Assembly (NCBI GenBank): GCA_043719155.1
Contig: JAYSUJ010000026.1
Location: 1 to 8,565, forward strand
Reading direction: 5' to 3'
Origin: JBBQKQ01 sp043719155
GTDB lineage: Bacteria > Patescibacteriota > Minisyncoccia > Phycocordibacterales > UBA5272
Length of the DNA: 8,565 nucleotides
Shown here: piece after piece, positions 6,931-8,565 of the stretch
How the letters are laid out: each line of letters opens with the position of its first letter
How positions within the stretch are numbered: position 1 is the stretch's first letter
Notes under the pieces: generated by a model
The model's database searches: none
What the model saw: only the letters and a program-made list of their open reading frames with translations
What the model was told of the DNA's origin: nothing
Program-made: the position numbers and the translations under genes

Positions 6931-8232
6931 ATGAAAATCAAAATGCAAAACATTGCAATTTTAACTTTTTTCTTTTGTTTAATTTTTATGCTTGTCTCTT
7001 CCCAAAGTTTGGCCTATTCCTGCCCGAACTATGAATTTAAAAGAAATCTAATAAAGGGTAATACTGACGAGGACATAAGAGTAATTCAAGAAATCCTAAA
7101 TCTGGACAAAAGAACTATTGTTGCCTACACGGGTTTAGGCTCTAAGGGCAATGAAACCCCTCTCTTTGGGAAAGGAACAAGAGAATCTTTGAAAAGATTT
7201 CAAGCCCTATTTATAGAGTACATAGGGGTAGCGGATGGAAAGTTTAATGACAAAACTAGGGCAAGTATGAACACTGTTTGTAAAGGACCGTTTTTCACAG
7301 GTCAAAGTAAAAGTGTTTATGATACTGCCAGTACAACAAAAGATTTTATCGCACCTATAGTTGGGATAGCAGCTGTTGCCAGCACAACAGCAGACGTTCC
7401 TTTCCGGGCCTACATTGGTGCGAGTGAGGCTATAAAAACCCCAACCCTAGATGGGCTGATTGTCGATGGGGCTACTGCCGGAGATGTACGAAAAACCTCT
7501 TCTACGACTTTTACTTTTTTAGTTACTCCCAATGCCGATGTCAAAGGAAAAATCACCCTACAATTTGAGGCGGACTCTGTTTCTGACTTGGCAGGAAACA
7601 AAAACTCAGAAGCAAGTAATGAGTGGACAGTGTATGTTTTAAGTGTCAGTCAAGCCTCAACCACAACAGATCTACCTACTCTTGCTGACCTGGCTATACC
7701 GACACTTACAAATACAGACTGTTCGACAGTTTCCTTTGTTTCAGCAACCGACTACACTAACCCTTGTTATGGTAAAGTTCCAACTTCTCCCGTTTCTTCT
7801 GCGGACCTTGGGCAAGAGAAAAAAGATGAAAAAAAAGACAATCAAATCATGCAAATGTTGCAGGGTTTAATGCAAGGTTTAGCTAAAGCCTTAGGTGGAG
7901 GTGGCCAGCAAACAGGAGGTAAAACTGGTGGCGACGCAGCTTGTGGCTGCGTTCCTATCCCCACAACTCAGTACACACCCATTGGTCCGGGTATTGGAGG
8001 CAGACAAGGTGTCTTAGGTGTAGCTGGTGGAGGAGGTAATTATGTTGGCAAACAAAGTGCCCCACCCCCTATTTGTGGAGTGAGGCCAAGGTCTGGACCA
8101 AAAGATAAATGTGGAGGCATACCAGGACCTCATACAGGAAATTGCTGTGGAATTACAAGTGACATGACCATGATGCCAGTCACGGGTACCCTAGAGCCTA
8201 GTCCAACTGGCATGAGAAGTGGTGGATTCTAG
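6931..8232 (+). CDS. Exported peptidoglycan-binding and Ig-like domain protein with Gly/Pro/Cys-rich tail
   Basis: The 433-aa protein is a paralogue of the divergent 687-aa protein over its first two domains. Residues 1-28 are a signal peptide (SLA|YS). About 31-118 is a PG_binding_1-type domain (NLIKGNTDEDIRVIQ, FGKGT, KRFQALFIEY) bounded by C31 and C117. About 138-238 is an Ig-like domain (VTPNADV, VSDLAGN). It lacks the roughly 60-residue Asn/Ser-rich stretch that precedes the wall-binding domain in its partner. CYGKVPTS (279-286) leads to a Lys/Asp-rich segment, the amphipathic IMQMLQGLMQGLAKAL (306-321) and GGGGQQ. Residues 331-433 are Gly/Pro-rich with six cysteines (C338, C340, C382, C394, C405, C406) and match no family I know. 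C31 is not in a convincing lipobox, and its paralogous position is internal, so a lipoprotein is unlikely. It is probably wall-attached or secreted; the molecular function of the tail is unknown. Confidence 0.88.
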   Translation: MKIKMQNIAILTFFFCLIFMLVSSQSLAYSCPNYEFKRNLIKGNTDEDIRVIQEILNLDKRTIVAYTGLGSKGNETPLFGKGTRESLKRFQALFIEYIGVADGKFNDKTRASMNTVCKGPFFTGQSKSVYDTASTTKDFIAPIVGIAAVASTTADVPFRAYIGASEAIKTPTLDGLIVDGATAGDVRKTSSTTFTFLVTPNADVKGKITLQFEADSVSDLAGNKNSEASNEWTVYVLSVSQASTTTDLPTLADLAIPTLTNTDCSTVSFVSATDYTNPCYGKVPTSPVSSADLGQEKKDEKKDNQIMQMLQGLMQGLAKALGGGGQQTGGKTGGDAACGCVPIPTTQYTPIGPGIGGRQGVLGVAGGGGNYVGKQSAPPPICGVRPRSGPKDKCGGIPGPHTGNCCGITSDMTMMPVTGTLEPSPTGMRSGGF

Positions 8233-8289
8233 TTGAAATATTTTTAGAAACTTGTTAGTATTATAAATAAGGCTGTGCTGAGCAGCTTA

Positions 8290-8341
8290 AAAGCCGGACT
8301 TGTTCCACGGGCTTAAACCCGCACCGAACTAGACCGGCTTT
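8290..8341. terminator. GC-rich compound hairpin, likely bidirectional terminator
   Basis: AAAGCCGG (8290-8297) pairs perfectly with CCGGCTTT (8334-8341). The stem continues with CT/AG after one mismatch, GTTC (8302-8305) with GAAC (8326-8329), and CGGG (8308-8311) with CCCG (8318-8321) around the loop CTTAAA. It begins 57 nt past the stop of the 433-aa gene and ends next to the stop of the convergent rsmA. T-rich sequence follows on the plus strand (TGTTATTTTG). It is much more GC-rich than its surroundings and longer than a usual terminator, so a dispersed palindromic repeat is also possible. Confidence 0.6.
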
Positions 8342-8342
8342 G

Positions 8343-8565
8343 TTATTTTGTATTTATTGAGTTTATAATTTCTTGCCAAGTTTCTAAATTTACATCTTCT
8401 GCCCTAGCTTTCTCTCCATTTTCTTTGATTATAATTTCTGCGATTTTTTCTAAATATTTTTCTTTGAAACTTTCTTCTAATTTATTTTTTAAATTTGAAA
8501 GTAAGAATTTTCTTTTCTGAGAAAAAGCAGCTCTTAAAATTTTAAAAAAAACTTCTTGAAGGGGG
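8343..8565 (-). CDS. rsmA: 16S rRNA adenine dimethyltransferase RsmA/KsgA, C-terminal end (partial)
   Basis: The minus-strand frame is open from the right edge to a TAA at 8343-8345, giving 73 complete residues; the N-terminal methyltransferase domain lies outside. The visible part contains FFKILRAAFSQKRKFLLSNL, the family's helical C-terminal signature (F-x-x-x-x-R-A-x-F-S-x-x-R-K), and near the end RAEDVNLETWQEI, matching the common R-A-E-x-L-x-x-E-x-W/F close. RsmA dimethylates two adjacent adenines in helix 45 of 16S rRNA late in small-subunit assembly. It is a housekeeping gene, convergent with the 433-aa secreted-protein gene and separated from it by the hairpin. Recognition rests on the C-terminus only. 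Confidence 0.85.
   Translation of the reverse strand, partial: PLQEVFFKILRAAFSQKRKFLLSNLKNKLEESFKEKYLEKIAEIIIKENGEKARAEDVNLETWQEIINSINTK

Noticed and set aside
7017..7023. Lipoprotein signal at the Cys after the signal peptide of the 433-aa protein
   Set aside because: The residues before C31 (AYS) do not form a lipobox, and the equivalent Cys of the paralogue is internal, 60 residues further on.
8291..8340. tRNA or small structured RNA gene in the GC-rich hairpin
   Set aside because: It is too short for a tRNA, with no anticodon arm or T-arm consensus; a compound hairpin between convergent stop codons fits a terminator better.
1..8565. Recoded TGA (as in Gracilibacteria/Absconditabacteria)
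   Set aside because: All genes read through cleanly with the standard bacterial code and no in-frame TGA is needed to join frames.

Overview
The window looks like a chromosomal stretch from an AT-rich bacterium with a small, compact genome. It most resembles the Candidate Phyla Radiation (Patescibacteria), probably a Parcubacteria-like lineage. This is inferred from three things: secreted proteins with the extended peptidoglycan-binding domain plus Ig-like domain typical of that group, AAA/DUF4143 ATPases in tandem, and gene starts without Shine-Dalgarno sequences. The standard bacterial code fits; all six visible stop codons are TAA or TAG. No tRNA, rRNA, CRISPR array or insertion sequence was recognised.

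Layout from left to right. (1) 1-539 (+): the 3' part of a secreted protein ending in an M15-type zinc peptidase domain, cut by the left edge. (2) 544-2031 (-), convergent with (1): a 495-aa exported protein with a low-complexity middle and a C-terminal domain that distantly resembles a GH114-type TIM barrel. (3) 2282-3418 (+) and 3633-4757 (+): two paralogous AAA ATPases with C-terminal DUF4143/PD-(D/E)XK-like domains. Each has its own promoter, and the two promoters share an unusual repeat architecture. (4) 4752-6815 (-) and 6931-8232 (+): a divergent pair of exported paralogues sharing signal peptide, peptidoglycan-binding domain, Ig-like domain, a CYG-x(1-2)-PTS motif and a Gln/Gly-rich linker, but with unrelated Cys-rich C-termini. 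(5) 8290-8341: a GC-rich hairpin, probably a two-way terminator. (6) 8343-8565 (-): the C-terminal end of rsmA/ksgA, cut by the right edge. No gene-free stretch exceeds about 250 bases.

How it fits together (inference). Four of the seven genes encode exported proteins in which an N-terminal or linker section precedes a C-terminal payload. Two payloads look like enzymes acting on wall or exopolysaccharide (M15 peptidase, GH114-like) and two are orphan Cys-rich modules. This could be a cassette-like array of cell-surface or host-interaction proteins. The ATPase pair sits inside the array and appears independently regulated.

The strongest nucleotide-level signal is the promoter design. Four of five visible starts have a TATACT box only 6-8 nt before the ATG, which predicts leaderless or nearly leaderless mRNAs. 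The two ATPase promoters share an 11-base identical core (CTAAAATTGAC) flanked by 33-bp-spaced direct repeats. Those repeats match within each promoter but differ between the two.
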